The notes below the pieces were generated by a model. That model was not told the origin of the DNA, searched no databases, and saw only the letters and a list, made by a program, of their open reading frames with translations. 64,000 bases of DNA, taken from Narthecium ossifragum. Lineage: Eukaryota; Streptophyta; Magnoliopsida; Dioscoreales; Nartheciaceae. The position numbers and the translations under genes are program-made. Below, piece by piece: positions 45,401 through 58,500 of this stretch (position 1 is the first letter of the stretch; each line of letters begins with the position of its first letter). The stretch is taken from contig OY986973.1 of the NCBI GenBank assembly GCA_963920575.1, positions 1,054,001 to 1,118,000 on the forward strand, in the 5' to 3' direction.

Positions 45401-46454
45401 CTTGCATCTAGGCCCTTTAGAAAGTCAGCACCAACAAGTATGTTAAAAACAAGCACAGATACCACAGAAACCAGGAGAAAGACCCAAAGAGTGTCAGTTA
45501 GAAAATACAAGCAAGTGAAATTTGTTGCAATATCATAAACTCTGTGCAAGTGTAAGTGATTAAAGAAACCTAGGCAAAAAAAAGTGCATTAGAAACTGAA
45601 GATAGCAAAAATGATCAAATTATAAACAAGTAAGTCGATAAGCCGACATATGATAATTGTGAAACCAGATTGAACTGGCCTAATAACTTTTTGAGAGATC
45701 TGAAACAAACACAATCCACTTTGGTTTCCATTTATAAGATCATCACCACCTTCTTTACGATCAACCAAGCTGTGTCCAAATAAGATAGGGCTAATTAACA
45801 AGTATAAGCTGAGAAGGGTCTGAGAAGAGATATTTACTAACCATTGGTCAGAGGATGTAGCACTCTATAACAAATTCCTAGCTAGTAGGAACCTTCCAAC
45901 CAGGGGTTTTTTACTTGAACCTAGAAAGCCAATTCACAAGTAGGACGAACAAAGAGAACAATACAATGAGATCTTACTCAGAAGTTAACCTCCATAATGA
46001 CTAACCATCTTGACTGAGGCCTCAGCCAGATTCCTCTATAGAGCAACAAACAATCATGGCCTTACTTCCAGCAAATCATTAGAACTAGAACTGAACTACT
46101 GTTTGCTTTGTTGGAAGATTTTCAACTAATTACTACCATATGCAAGCATCTCCATAAACATGAAAATGAGGACCAATCTAGTTTCCCAAACATGGAAAAA
46201 ATGGTAAGGAAGTGACAATCTGGCATATAAAGCGGGCAAAAAGTTGAACAGACACGACTTGGATGCTTCTCATGTACCAAATAAGTCTTCTTGAGCACAT
46301 GGAAAAGCATAAAGGCATTGGTTTACTCACATTGTTCATCTCTGGGAACAGTAACAAATTTGCCTCAGGTAATTTTGGTAGTAAATAACTAAAGAAATTT
46401 TGGTTCCGTAGGAATTTTGTGTGTGTGTGTGTGCTCACGCGCGTGCGTGCGTGT

Positions 46455-46512
<58 letters not shown>

Positions 46513-49500
46513 TTTCAAACCTGCTTATCATTCTCAAGAATGTAGGTCGCCAAACTCGATACTCTAAATTGAATATTAGCACGTGGTAGATGCAGCTTCT
46601 CTACCTTGCGACTACCAGGAAGCTCACAAATTCTTAGCACCCTAGTGAGTCCATCTGCATACACCTCGTACCCCAGTTTAAATACTTCTAATCCACTTGA
46701 ATCACTCAAAACCCTTTTTTCAGCTTGGATTCTCTTATTAAACGGTAGATGCAGAACCAACCCATTATTTTGTCTCATCTTGAGAAATGGTTTCCATGTA
46801 CACACCTTGTCGATGCTAATTTCTCGCGAGACGTGTGCATCTACAAGAGAGAAAAAAAGGAAGATCCATATAGTTCTACAAACTTTTTAAATCTGTGAAA
46901 CATAAGCACTTAAGCTGAACTTCTATTATAATGAGATACTTCTAGTTGAATATAAGCTAAAGACTGAAAAGTTAGCTTATAAATAATGACACCTAGCGCT
47001 TTCATATGCCAATGGACTTCCATCAAGACGCTTATAAAATCTGCAAACAGTTGTCATCCTGCTTCTACTTAACATCACTAGATATCCACACTTCATTAGT
47101 CCTCCATTATAGATTTTAACCATAATGAATTGGATAATTAAGCCTGTGAACCAATCCTATATAAATATAAATAACAGAAAAGATGAATCAAATTCCCGGT
47201 TTGGAAGGTTATAGGGATTGATCAAGAACTAATATCTAGCAACATATCTTTCGCCACATGCTAAAAAGTGAAAATTGGTAAAGAAAGTAGACCAGGCAAC
47301 ACCTACCAGCAATGTGAACAACCAGCTTATGTGGCAAATTTAAATCATCCCAAACATAATCTACAGAATTTCCAGGGTGCAGCAAATCCAATTCCATCAG
47401 ATCCTGAGAAAATCAACAGAGTGACAAAAACCGGGAAGTTAGGTAAGACTTAGCAATATCCATCATTTCAATCTGCACCTGCAACAAAGCGGAAAGATGT
47501 GAAGCTAAACCTTCTGATGATACATGATAGATACTCCGTGCAAACGATTTTCAATCCGGTAAGGCAGTGCAACATTTGCTGGCATATAGTAGTGCAAAAC
47601 TAGACTGGAATTTTCTTCTAGAATATGAAGGGTAGCAAACTGCATCGGCTTGTCATCTTTTGCACCTGAGGGATTTGAATGATCACCAACATTATTAGAG
47701 AGGCTCTTAAATTTCAAGTAAAACCGCCCAAGTGAAGAGATACATATTGGGCCAGACCAACTGTAGCCCAATTCTTTTAGGCCAAACTGAAAAAAGAACA
47801 GGGAATCCTCATTCGAATTTCTGTGCTTTCTAAGAATGGAGTCAAAGAGTCCCGTTTCTCTACTTTTTCTCGAAGTAGCTTTCCTAAGTTGAAGTGCTTC
47901 TTTCTGTTTAGCCTCGATGAGAGTGATCACATCCAAGTCCCCCTAATCAAGACAATCACAATTTTACACAAGAAAAGGTAGCCAATAGACTTAAACCAGA
48001 CTAGAACTAAATAAATAAGTAGCATTCCTCAGTAAACCTATGGAAGAAAGGATCAGACCTCCAGATAACATTGGCGAACGAGAATAGACTCATTGGATTC
48101 ATTAGATACGATGCATCTTGGGACTACGCATACCAGTTGAGATGGCACAAAAACTTTATGTGTACATGGTTTTAGTGAAACTCCAAGCTTTGCCACGTGG
48201 TTGACCCCAGAATGCTCAGCTTCCAAGCACAGCTCCGTAAAACCAGATAACATATCCAGGTCTAACAATAATTCTGATGACCCTTCTTTCAGCCACTTAA
48301 GATGCACTTTCTTTGATCTGATCAGAAAAGATGCAATATCCCATGAAATGGAACAAGTATATCTGGCCTTCAAAAGCATCATAGATGCACAAACCAAGAA
48401 AACACATTCCAACGAGCAATAAAGCATGAATGTGGAAGATGCCTGTTCCAACTTCCAGGCTATTTACATTTTCTAATACTTACTTCAAGAACCATGATCT
48501 AGTTGACTTGGGATGCAAAAGACAACCAAGTTCAGGAGGAAAGTCGGAGCCATACTTTTCAGCTTCAGCCCTGAACAATTTAAGTAGTTATTTCCGACCG
48601 AAGAAGAATGAGAGTAAAAAGACCTGACTAGCCTAACCTTACCATGAAAGTGGCCTCTGATTGGAAGTTGAGCACGCCAAGGTAAGATCAGTATCATTCA
48701 GTAATGTATATGATGTAAACACAGTGGCCTGCACATGAGTAGAAAGGTTAAACACCAAAACAGCTGAACTTGAGATTTATAGTCAAACACAAAAACAGCT
48801 AAACTTGAGTTTTTTCTATGTGGAGCAAACCGATAATCGCATTATGTGAAAAATATCGACAAAGGAAATCTCAGGTTTCAGTAAAAGAAGAGGGGGAAGT
48901 ATTCCAGCTACCTCCAAGATACCCCTGTCTGAACATGAAAGTCTTAAACAGGCAAAATACTTTCCTCCACCAAATACCAATTCTATATCAAGAAAATGAA
49001 CATCACTTTTCTGTTTATTCAACTTTTTGATCCAGTCACCGCTATGCACTGGCTTGCACTTTGAGCTGTATGAAGTCAAAGTAATTGTGAAGTACATAAT
49101 GTCAGGATTAACATAAAAGTAAGAACTTGATCCACATGGAATGATTGCCTGCTTCCCGAATTTGTTAAAATCATCGGTCATGCCCAGATCTGTGACATGT
49201 CAGATTAAGAAGACTATAAGAGCTCTGAGTTTTGAACAGGTGTTTGGCTAACAGCAGAATTAGGCTGTACCTGGATCATCTTCAGTTAATAGGACGAATA
49301 TCTCCGATTGCAAGAGATTATGAACCTGAATTGTGGGGTATATGAAAATTTCTCTCTGCATTTGCAATGCAATAGGTGAACTAATATCCTCAAAGACACT
49401 GCTGTCATTTGGAGGACGCACAGGCACATCTCTTCCAATTACTTGGACCAAAAAATGTACATTGGAGACATTATGGCCTTCAACTGCAAGGGTACAGCAT

Positions 49501-52500
49501 AAAGTGCTGAAGAAAGATTTTACTGATTCAACACCAAAACTCTTCCTCAACCTGTACTGCAACTTATCAAAAATTCCAGAGACACGAATAGCTTTTCCAC
49601 CCTTGATATTCTCCGACCAGCTTACTGTAAATGAATCTTCATTCCTCTCAACATAATCAGAGATTTCAGGTCTAATTGATAGCAGAAAGTTTCCTGCGCA
49701 ATTACAAGCCAACGCATCCAAAAAAGTTTCGACAACAAATTTTTTCTTCACAAGGGAAATAGATGGTCGACCAAATGTAATCTAATTTCAAACCCTTACC
49801 ATTAACAAATGTGTTTGCTGAAAACCTTTGCAAGTGTTTGAGACAGATACAGGCCTAGATAATCATAAAACTAGGTATTGAAGTACCAAAAATTTGTAGA
49901 TGTCTTATGGGGCATAAGCATAGAGCCTAGGCATAAGTTGGGCATTAACATGAAAGCAGGCTTCCTTAAATAAAAAATACACACAAACACAATATTTTAT
50001 GCAGATGTAACTAAAAAATAGGGTAACAAAAATCAACGAATAGCACCATGCATATAGTTTTAATGTTTATGAAAATGGCATGATCAGGGACTATACGACT
50101 AACCTAAGTAAGGACAAGGTGCACAACTTCACATAGCCATGAAAAAACATTAAGGTCATACCAAGAATGTGTCCCCATTGCAAGAAATAATAGAAATGTC
50201 CAGTATATAATGTTGAATACTCTATATAATGAGCTATATCTTCACATTCCATGATTTCGTCATGTTTTCCTTCCTAACTGAGCCTATCCAAACTTTCTTA
50301 TGCCCGTAATAAATCAAGATCCATCCACTTCTAAGATGAGTCCTAGAGTCCTAACCCACTAAAGAAATCACTCTCTACAGCAATCACATAATAAATGCAG
50401 CTCTCACAGCTCAAACCTATCTTTTACGCAAATTTCGGTAATATGAAGGTCAAGAGCAATCAACCAAAGGATTTATAAGGCCCAATAAGAGTTCTAAGTA
50501 TCCAGTTGAATCAAGTGTTGGAGCAATGGAACTCAAATCAAAACTAATCATGCAATGAACATTAATGACACGAAAAGGTATGCAAGGCACGAAAAGGTGC
50601 AAATAGGATAAAGATCTACGAGGCACGATAGAAAACATCAATGTTAAGACATCAATGAGAAGTACCAAGACTTAATGACATCAACGCCCTTTTGGAGCTC
50701 CCAGACAAATCTAAAGCATCAAAAACTGCCACGGAATCATCAACTGTATCTCCACTTTTAACCAGCACAGAAGCAGAATCAGCATCTGTTTCTTGTGGTC
50801 TGTGAAAACGCAATTCCAAAGGAAAACCACTTTCATTGTGAATCCTTAATAAAGGAGCAACTACAAGTGATAAACCTTCCTGCAGAGGGTCCAAAGAGAA
50901 ACAAAGTTATCATTGTTATAACATATTCCCACTATGACCTAGAGCCACTTGACATATACCTCACTGCCTTTGGAAACTTCAACCACCAGAAATGGTCCAG
51001 GAAAGCTTGATCCATCTGTTAGACACAGTTCATGATGGTAAAGGGAAAATTCAAGATCAGAAAGCAAAAAGTTACAGGAAACCTCATGCACAATTCATAC
51101 GTCTCATTAAGGTTTCCGGTGACCCATGCCAGTGGGCTACTGGAACCGACACTATCGTCAGCAATGGCACATGGATTTGTGATTTAATGCCGACAGGCAC
51201 TAGCACATGCTGGCCAGCACGAAGCAATAAGGGTGGGCACAGGGTTTTAATGGTTTGGCAAGGGCATTGGACCCTTTCGGACACATATATTGAGTGTTAT
51301 AGGTGGATTAGGAGGTTGTTTGGGCAATCAAAACTAAAAATAACTGATTTTAAGCCTCAAACATGAAATATATTACTAAAAGTTCCAACGTAACTATTCG
51401 TACTCCTGCGGAGGCGGATAGCCTCGCCGGTTCAGCTCGGGATGGCCCCTTGGGGCTTCCTTTAGTTGCCATGTAATCCTCTCTTTCTTCCCCAGCCATT
51501 CTGGCTTAACTAATCAAAAAAAAAAAAAAAAAAAACTATTCGTACGCCTCATCAACAATGTAATAAAGCAAGGAGGCTGAAGAAGGGCAGAGGAAGCCGG
51601 AGGGGAAGGATGGTGCCGGAATAGGCTAGGGCTGAGAAGAGTTTAATTCTATTGTTACATTTCGGGTGAAACCCATTCAAAATGGACATGAAACCCATTA
51701 AATTAATTATGTGAACTGGTTTCGTGTCCATATCAAATGGGTTTAGCCCAAAACATGTTTTCTAATGTGTGCCATGAAAAGCCCTTATATCATCCACCTT
51801 GGTGCATGATTTATTTGAAATCAAGCCATACAACTCGATCAATTAGAAGAATTTTTTCTGTAAAAGAGGAAAAAAGGCAAACTTTTCCTCGTATATTTTC
51901 ACACCAATGTGCTGGATCATTTATCATAGTAACTGAAGCCGACCTTAGTTTTTCTACATAAATTTCAAGTTCAAAATTTGATCCTCCGATTCAAACTAGT
52001 CTACAGGGTATTCAACAAAAGAAAGTACCAACTAGGGCAGAAAATAACTACTGTAAAATGGAACCTTGTCCTGGAAACCAAAGCCCTGCTACTACTAAGA
52101 CGTTTTTCCTAACAGATAATTTTGAACACAACAATAAATTGTGCAAAATTGCAAGGCATACCTTTCTGGGATATAAGTCGAGCTTTCCAGGCGACGACAG
52201 AAGCTTTTGAGAGAGAGATGTTGATTGGAGATGTCGAAAATGTTTTATTGCTAGCAAGTGCAACTGATACAAAGCTTTGAGCATCTGGAAGTTGATCAGT
52301 CGATGCTACAGACCTTGATTACATGCCATAAACCACAAAATGCATAAGGAACACTTGTAGAAACAAAGAGATGACTACAATAGAAAGTCCGCATGATGAA
52401 GCAAAAATACAAGCAAAGTGGTTCACCAAGGAAGAGTCATCCATGCCCTATATTAAGGGCTATTTTCATATTGACACCTACATTATAGCGATATTCCAGA

Positions 52501-55500
52501 AACTATCCACTTGTCGATATTTGCAACACAAGGTCTGCTTTTGCCACTTTTAAATCCACCTGTTGTAACCTTCTGTCATGATTATTGTTTGAACACTCAA
52601 CCACGATTAAATTCTGGCTGACTTAATGCAATCCAAGTCCAAAAGACCTAAGTACCTCTAGCCGATATAGAATATAATAAAAAGATACGGGTTGAACCCG
52701 AATCTATTATTGACAACCCAGTAACTTACATGTTTTAAAAGCTGTGGTGGTGTTGGACCTGGTGGCGGTTGGGGGGGGGGGGGGGGGGGGGGATGGCGGC
52801 AGCAATGGAGGCGGCGGTGGTGCCACCACCATCAATGATTTTAACTGCGTAACTGTGGAAATAGATTTCGAGTACATAGAGAAAAGAGGATCATGCTATT
52901 TCTAGGCTTAACGACAGGTTGCCTAAGTTATTAAGAAAAAGGACAAGTACCTTCACAAATCAGAATGAAGGCTAAATGCACTATGCGCAAAAGTATCGGA
53001 AATGAAAGGATGAAAGAAATCATATTATGAGAATGTTCTCAGAAAAGTATTTCATACCTTAAAAAAATGCTAGCTGATTGCTCCCCAGGGACCATTACTT
53101 CTTGATTATCAGAAAAATGGCAAAGCAAGTTCAAGCCCGACCGGTTTTCTAACTGCAATGGCCAAAACTATTTGCCTGAGACTAAATTATAGGCCTGATA
53201 GCATATTTGCATTTTGGGAAACAATCAAAAATCAATGCTAAAAGCAATACTCAGACATTTACCTTAAGCAAATAAATAAGAGTTAATATCATATTTGACC
53301 CTAAAAACTTGCTAAATATCATCTTTTACCCTACAATCTTGGTAATATCACATCCCCCCTAAAACATAGAAATCCTTTCAAAAATACCCTTCCCTACAAT
53401 CTTGGTAATTGGAGGGAAGGGTATTTTTGAAAGGATTTCTTTGTTTTAGGGGGATGTGATATTTCCAAGAGTGTAGGGTGAGAGATATGATATTAACCAC
53501 ACACAAACCCCCCCCCCCAAAAAAAGGACAAAAACAGATGAAAAAATTGCTGATAATAGCTAGAGAAGATAAGAATTTAACTGAAATATCACCAAATCAT
53601 TATAAAAAAAGCATAATCTAGAATGAAGGGATATAACCAGGTGGCGATGCAAATCATGGAGCAAAGAAGAACAGGACGATAAGGCTAATGGATTGTGAAA
53701 TTTAGGACATCATGTTAATCCAATGTGAAGGCTACAGAGAGAAGAAAGTCATGACACAAACGCATGTGCACACATACATAACCCACCCACGTATGCTTGT
53801 GTTAGGATGACCAATAGCTTTTGTGCATGCCCACACACATGTTTGCGTGACAGAGATCAATAACCTTGCAGCAATTGGCGAATATCGTTGAGCTTTTAAC
53901 TGAGTATGGACCAGCTATGTTCAGCTTCCCAATCGTATAAAGAAGTATATCCAGTGAAAGCTCGGATAGAGATATATCCACCTGCCAAACACCAAGAATA
54001 GGGTCAGAAAATCAATAAATCATAACAGGGATATGTAGACTTAAATTTGATAGAAAGCAATCATATAGACCTTCCAACCTGCCCCATCCTAATATAACAA
54101 TGAACAGGAACTCTTTGATCCACATTGACTGAGCCTTGAGGTTTAAATCTAGAATGATAGTAGAAGTACCAATCAACTGGAGAAATCATTTTGTTCCTGC
54201 GAATTTAGAACATTTCGTGCGAAGTTAAGACACAAGCGCAACATGCATTTATGCAACTAAAAGACACGAACACTAATATAATAACAATGCTCTTAGCACG
54301 AAGTATATGTAAGTGTTATTACTCACCAGATGTTTCTTTGTGCATCAAAATAGTCGGCTGTTAATTTGAATGTACTTATGATTCTGAGTTTAGATGGTAG
54401 CATCTGCCCAATAAAATTGATCTCATGGAAGCAAGTTTGAAATAGTGGGAATTTGTCATTTGCACTCGAAACTTCATGAAGGATGGTAAAAACAATCTTG
54501 TCGATGATTAGCCTTATATGTGGGCATTTACATTGCAGCCCTGATCCATCTCCATGAGTGCTGGATGATTCTCCTTCTGCATTTACCTCAAAACAGTCCC
54601 CAACAAGGTATGCAGATCGATTCGGCCTCCTAACATCATTTGCCGAAGAAAACCCATTAAAAATCTTCGCCTTGAATGGATTCCCAGGCTTTTTAACAAA
54701 TTCTGGAAGCCCATCTACAAAAGCAACAGAGCATTTATTTCTCTGGTTCAGAAGATGAAAAGCTTTGCCAGTCGGTAAATTGCATGACTCGTCTACATCA
54801 TCAATGTCATCAAGATCAGACTTGCAAGGAAGGGTTTGCCAAAGGGCCCAGCCCTTATCATCAGTGCTAGAGATCTCAACAAAGCCTGATCCAGGAGAGA
54901 AATTCAAGCGTAGTGGTTCCCCAGCATCATTCTTTGCACACAGTGATATCAAAGAAAAAGATGAATCTTTTGACATCCACCCTTTCTGGTACCTCACCTT
55001 CAGGCAGGCAAGTCAAGAATTGATAGGTGTTATTGCTTCAGAATTCACAAAGTACAAAATGCATTTGTTTCGTCTAGAAAGCAATGTAAACTGCTTTCAC
55101 TTGCAAGTTTTAGTGACCACTAGGCTTACACTAATGAGTTAACCCATTCCTATTTTCTGTCTTGAAGATGGCATCCATCTCCAATCAGGTATAAGGTGAA
55201 GTTCTAAAAGCAATCTTCCTTTCTCTGACATGAAAGTCAAACCAAGCAGGTAATGGAATAAACTGACAGCAGCAGAAAGATAGTGAAAAAAATGGAAAAA
55301 TCATAGATTCTACGTGGAAATCCACATGGCAATCTAATTACAACTTTACGAGGTAAATTAACTATTTACATACTTGAAATAGTGCTGCCTCTCCAACAAG
55401 AGAATAATGGAGAACACCAACTAATCGGTATTTATGATCGACGACTTCAACTGCAAAATACATATGCTGGTGAAGATCCTGGAGTGCCACAATTGCTCCT

Positions 55501-58500
55501 GTTATAAAATTCAGTTTCAACATTCTTTTCACAAATAAATTCATATTTGACTGATAAAAAGCAATACAGATAGATACCATCAGGTAGAGTGTAAGGCAAA
55601 TTGTCTGTCCATCCACTGTTTGTGGAGCCATATTGAATACTCGACCTCTCAGCATAGTTCGCAATGGATATGGTTGATAAAGGAGCAACCAGAGCCAAAA
55701 CCATCTGCACAGTGGAAGTGATTCAGACATGCAACCAGTAAGCCTTGTCAAGGTGAAAAACTGTTTGAGCAACAAATGACACCAGGTCGACAAACATGAT
55801 CCGAAGGTAATGCTGCATGGTTAGTTAACTGTCAACTTCCATGAGAAACCTGTTCATAAGGCTGCATGACATTAGAGTTAGACTCCATTCTGGTTAGTAG
55901 GAAATTAGTTGCTCTCCGCAAGCAGATCTGGGAGCTATCAATTTCATTGTGGAAAACTATCTTCTCACTCGGTATGAAGAGTTTCATGCTGTCAATCAAG
56001 GACAACAAGTACACAAGAATGGGCAACAAATTTCACATAGAGAACGATGGCTAATACATATCATGGTGAGAATTAACTATAATGGTTAGCACACTAAGGA
56101 GAACCACCATACTTGAAATATAAGGTCAGAACACGGATCAGCAATTGGGATTGCCTGAAATTGGTCCGCAGAATCAAGAAAAAAAATTTGAAGGATGGTA
56201 GAACCGTAGAAGTGCAGAACCGTAATGGACAAGAGGAAGCAGATATTGTGCTGAACTCACAATACACCTTTTTTTTAGATATACTTGTCCCCGAATAAAA
56301 CCCTTTTGACCTTTTGCTTACACTTCCAACGCAGCCGAACTTTGATGAGAGATGAACACAGAAAAATGAACCATGACATTGAAGCATTCAGAAAGTACTG
56401 CCACATACACAATGATGAATAAGAACAAGGATGATTATTTGTGCACACAGAAGTCTCGGACTCTATTAGTTTGTCTCTACAACTTGTTTATGACGTTATT
56501 TAACTCTAAGCAATGCGTCAATGTCATTTAAGATAGATAAATGATTCTCTCTCCAAAAATATTGACAACCTTTCTCAAATATATTTTTCTCTTCTTCTCC
56601 TCTTCTATTCTTCTCATCTTTTCTTGCTACTCTTTATTGTTACTTCAAAAGTTAATGTTTTGGGTTAAATGTTCACCATGAAGTGTTAAAGGCTTGGATG
56701 CCCTTGAATTTTAGATTAGTCTGAAAGTAGCTTGTTGAAACTCTATTCTCTGTTCTTTATCATAAGAACCAGATCGATGCCGACCATACTGCAATTGTAA
56801 CTTATAAACATCTTAAGCATATACCAATAGAGATCCATAGTTGACAATCGCTTAGCTTGTAAGTCTAGCAAAAGAAATAACTTTCAGTCCAGTTACTTCC
56901 CAATGTTCATTATCGTAGTTATACCAATATGCCCCAAAAAGTAAAGTTATAAGTAACACTTTTAACCTGAATTTCAGATAATGTTATTGTGAGATCAAAG
57001 CCGCGAAGAGAACCAGTGCCAAGCCAACAACTTGTCATGTCTTTTAAAGCAACTTCACCTCCTAAGTTCACCTTTTCAGTTGCAACTGAAACTGTGACAT
57101 GCTTTAAGATGTCACTATGATGATAAAAGGGAGAAGACTTAATTGCACCATTCCTCACAAAAATCCCCCTTTGAAAAGTCGTTCCATGTCCAGCATGAGC
57201 TTCTAGTTGATAGTGAGACATTCTTTCCGTAACTTGGGAAGGAGGACTAGAATTTTCAGAGTTAGACGAAGTTGATAAGTCAGTCATTGTGCCAGCATGA
57301 AAGTGGGGAATTGCCGGCTCACTAGTTTGATGTAACAAATCCTTACACAAGCATCGAGTGGAAATAGCCAGACGATATACATCAAATGAGAACTTTTCCC
57401 CATAGCTTGGAATATTTAGACTCAAGTCAGCTTCCAAATCAAGTTCCCGAGCCTCATCTAGAAAAGGAAAATAAGACAATGTCAAACCATGTGCTAGATA
57501 ATTAGAGAAAGAGTCTTTGAAACACAGAAATAGATATAATTTACCACATCCGTCTCGAACAGCAAGTGCAAGGGAAAACTGAGATACGTCGATATTAATA
57601 GCTTGTAGGAACTTCAATTTGGATTGTGGACGCCCCTCAGCCTCAGGTATCTCTGAATACGAGGCTGGGAAGGCCAATGTAGAATCTCCGCCAAAGTGAC
57701 TAGTTGGTCCAAGCGGAATCTCCTCAGAAAACAGCAGGAAAAATTGTCCACATGCACCAATCATCCGTCGTATGGAACTCGTTATTAACAGAAGATATTC
57801 TCTAAAGCAGTGAACAAAAATAGCTAATGCCACTGTTTCAAGAAAGATATACCCACCCTGTCCAACATGAGAATTAATTTCATGAGAGCAACAGCATAAA
57901 AATTTTGGTGTGGCACTTATAAATATTTGAGAGCATTTATCTATCAATAGATATGACGGGAAATGCAAACAAGCTTGCGATCCAAAATTCCAAATAGTGT
58001 GACTGCAACCTCCTAGAAACTCGAAGAATTAACAATCAAAAATTGCATTGTAAACATGGATTTGAAGACGGCAAAGGAAGAGCAAAACAGAAGTAAACCC
58101 TCGTGTGGACATCTGCAGGACCAATATTAGCACCTGGAATTTGCAATCAAGTGTGTGAAGAAATCCATCAGCGACAATCGTCAACCTCAGCCTTTTAGAT
58201 CGATGCACTCCAGATAGTAGGTCCTTGATACAGTGTTCTACAATCAAGACATCACCTAGTTCAATGCCAACAACAACCCAGAAATCCGAAGGTAACCTTG
58301 TGATGCCTGCTGTAATTTGGGGAGTGCTTAAGTTATCATTTGGACTAGAAGTAATGTTGGATCCCTCACCATTCAAATCAGGTCTCTCCGGAGTAAGTGA
58401 TACTCTATGTTTAGAAGAAAGAAAAGATTCTTTTCCCGTGCTGCCACAGGTAGCCATTAGAATATCACCTTGGGGGCCAACATTTAAGGTAAGTGTGCAA

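Larger units (their letters stand above)
39499..45414 (-). other. VPS13 gene, C-terminal exon block
   Basis: Exons at 45298-45414, 45020-45187, 44690-44818, 44517-44606, 44276-44382, 44047-44195, 43093-43175, 42902-42997, 42646-42768, 42369-42452, 40371-40514 and 39499-39822, all in phase. They encode the conserved VPS13 C-terminal region, with YYFRHFEVYPIKI-type sequence, FDPSDGSINLPGVTLG, KRYFGDLGST, GAEAGGFNGMVTGFHQGIL and YRQEYLRVRVIDDQ. The last exon ends ...GFLLTFLDNKNNE with TGA at 39499-39501. The end lies only 87 bp from TIR element 2. Confidence 0.92.

Noticed and set aside
45589..45801. Extra exon candidate of the VPS13-like gene
   Set aside because: Exons 46521-46840 and 45298-45414 already join in phase, and this frame does not match the conserved region between them.
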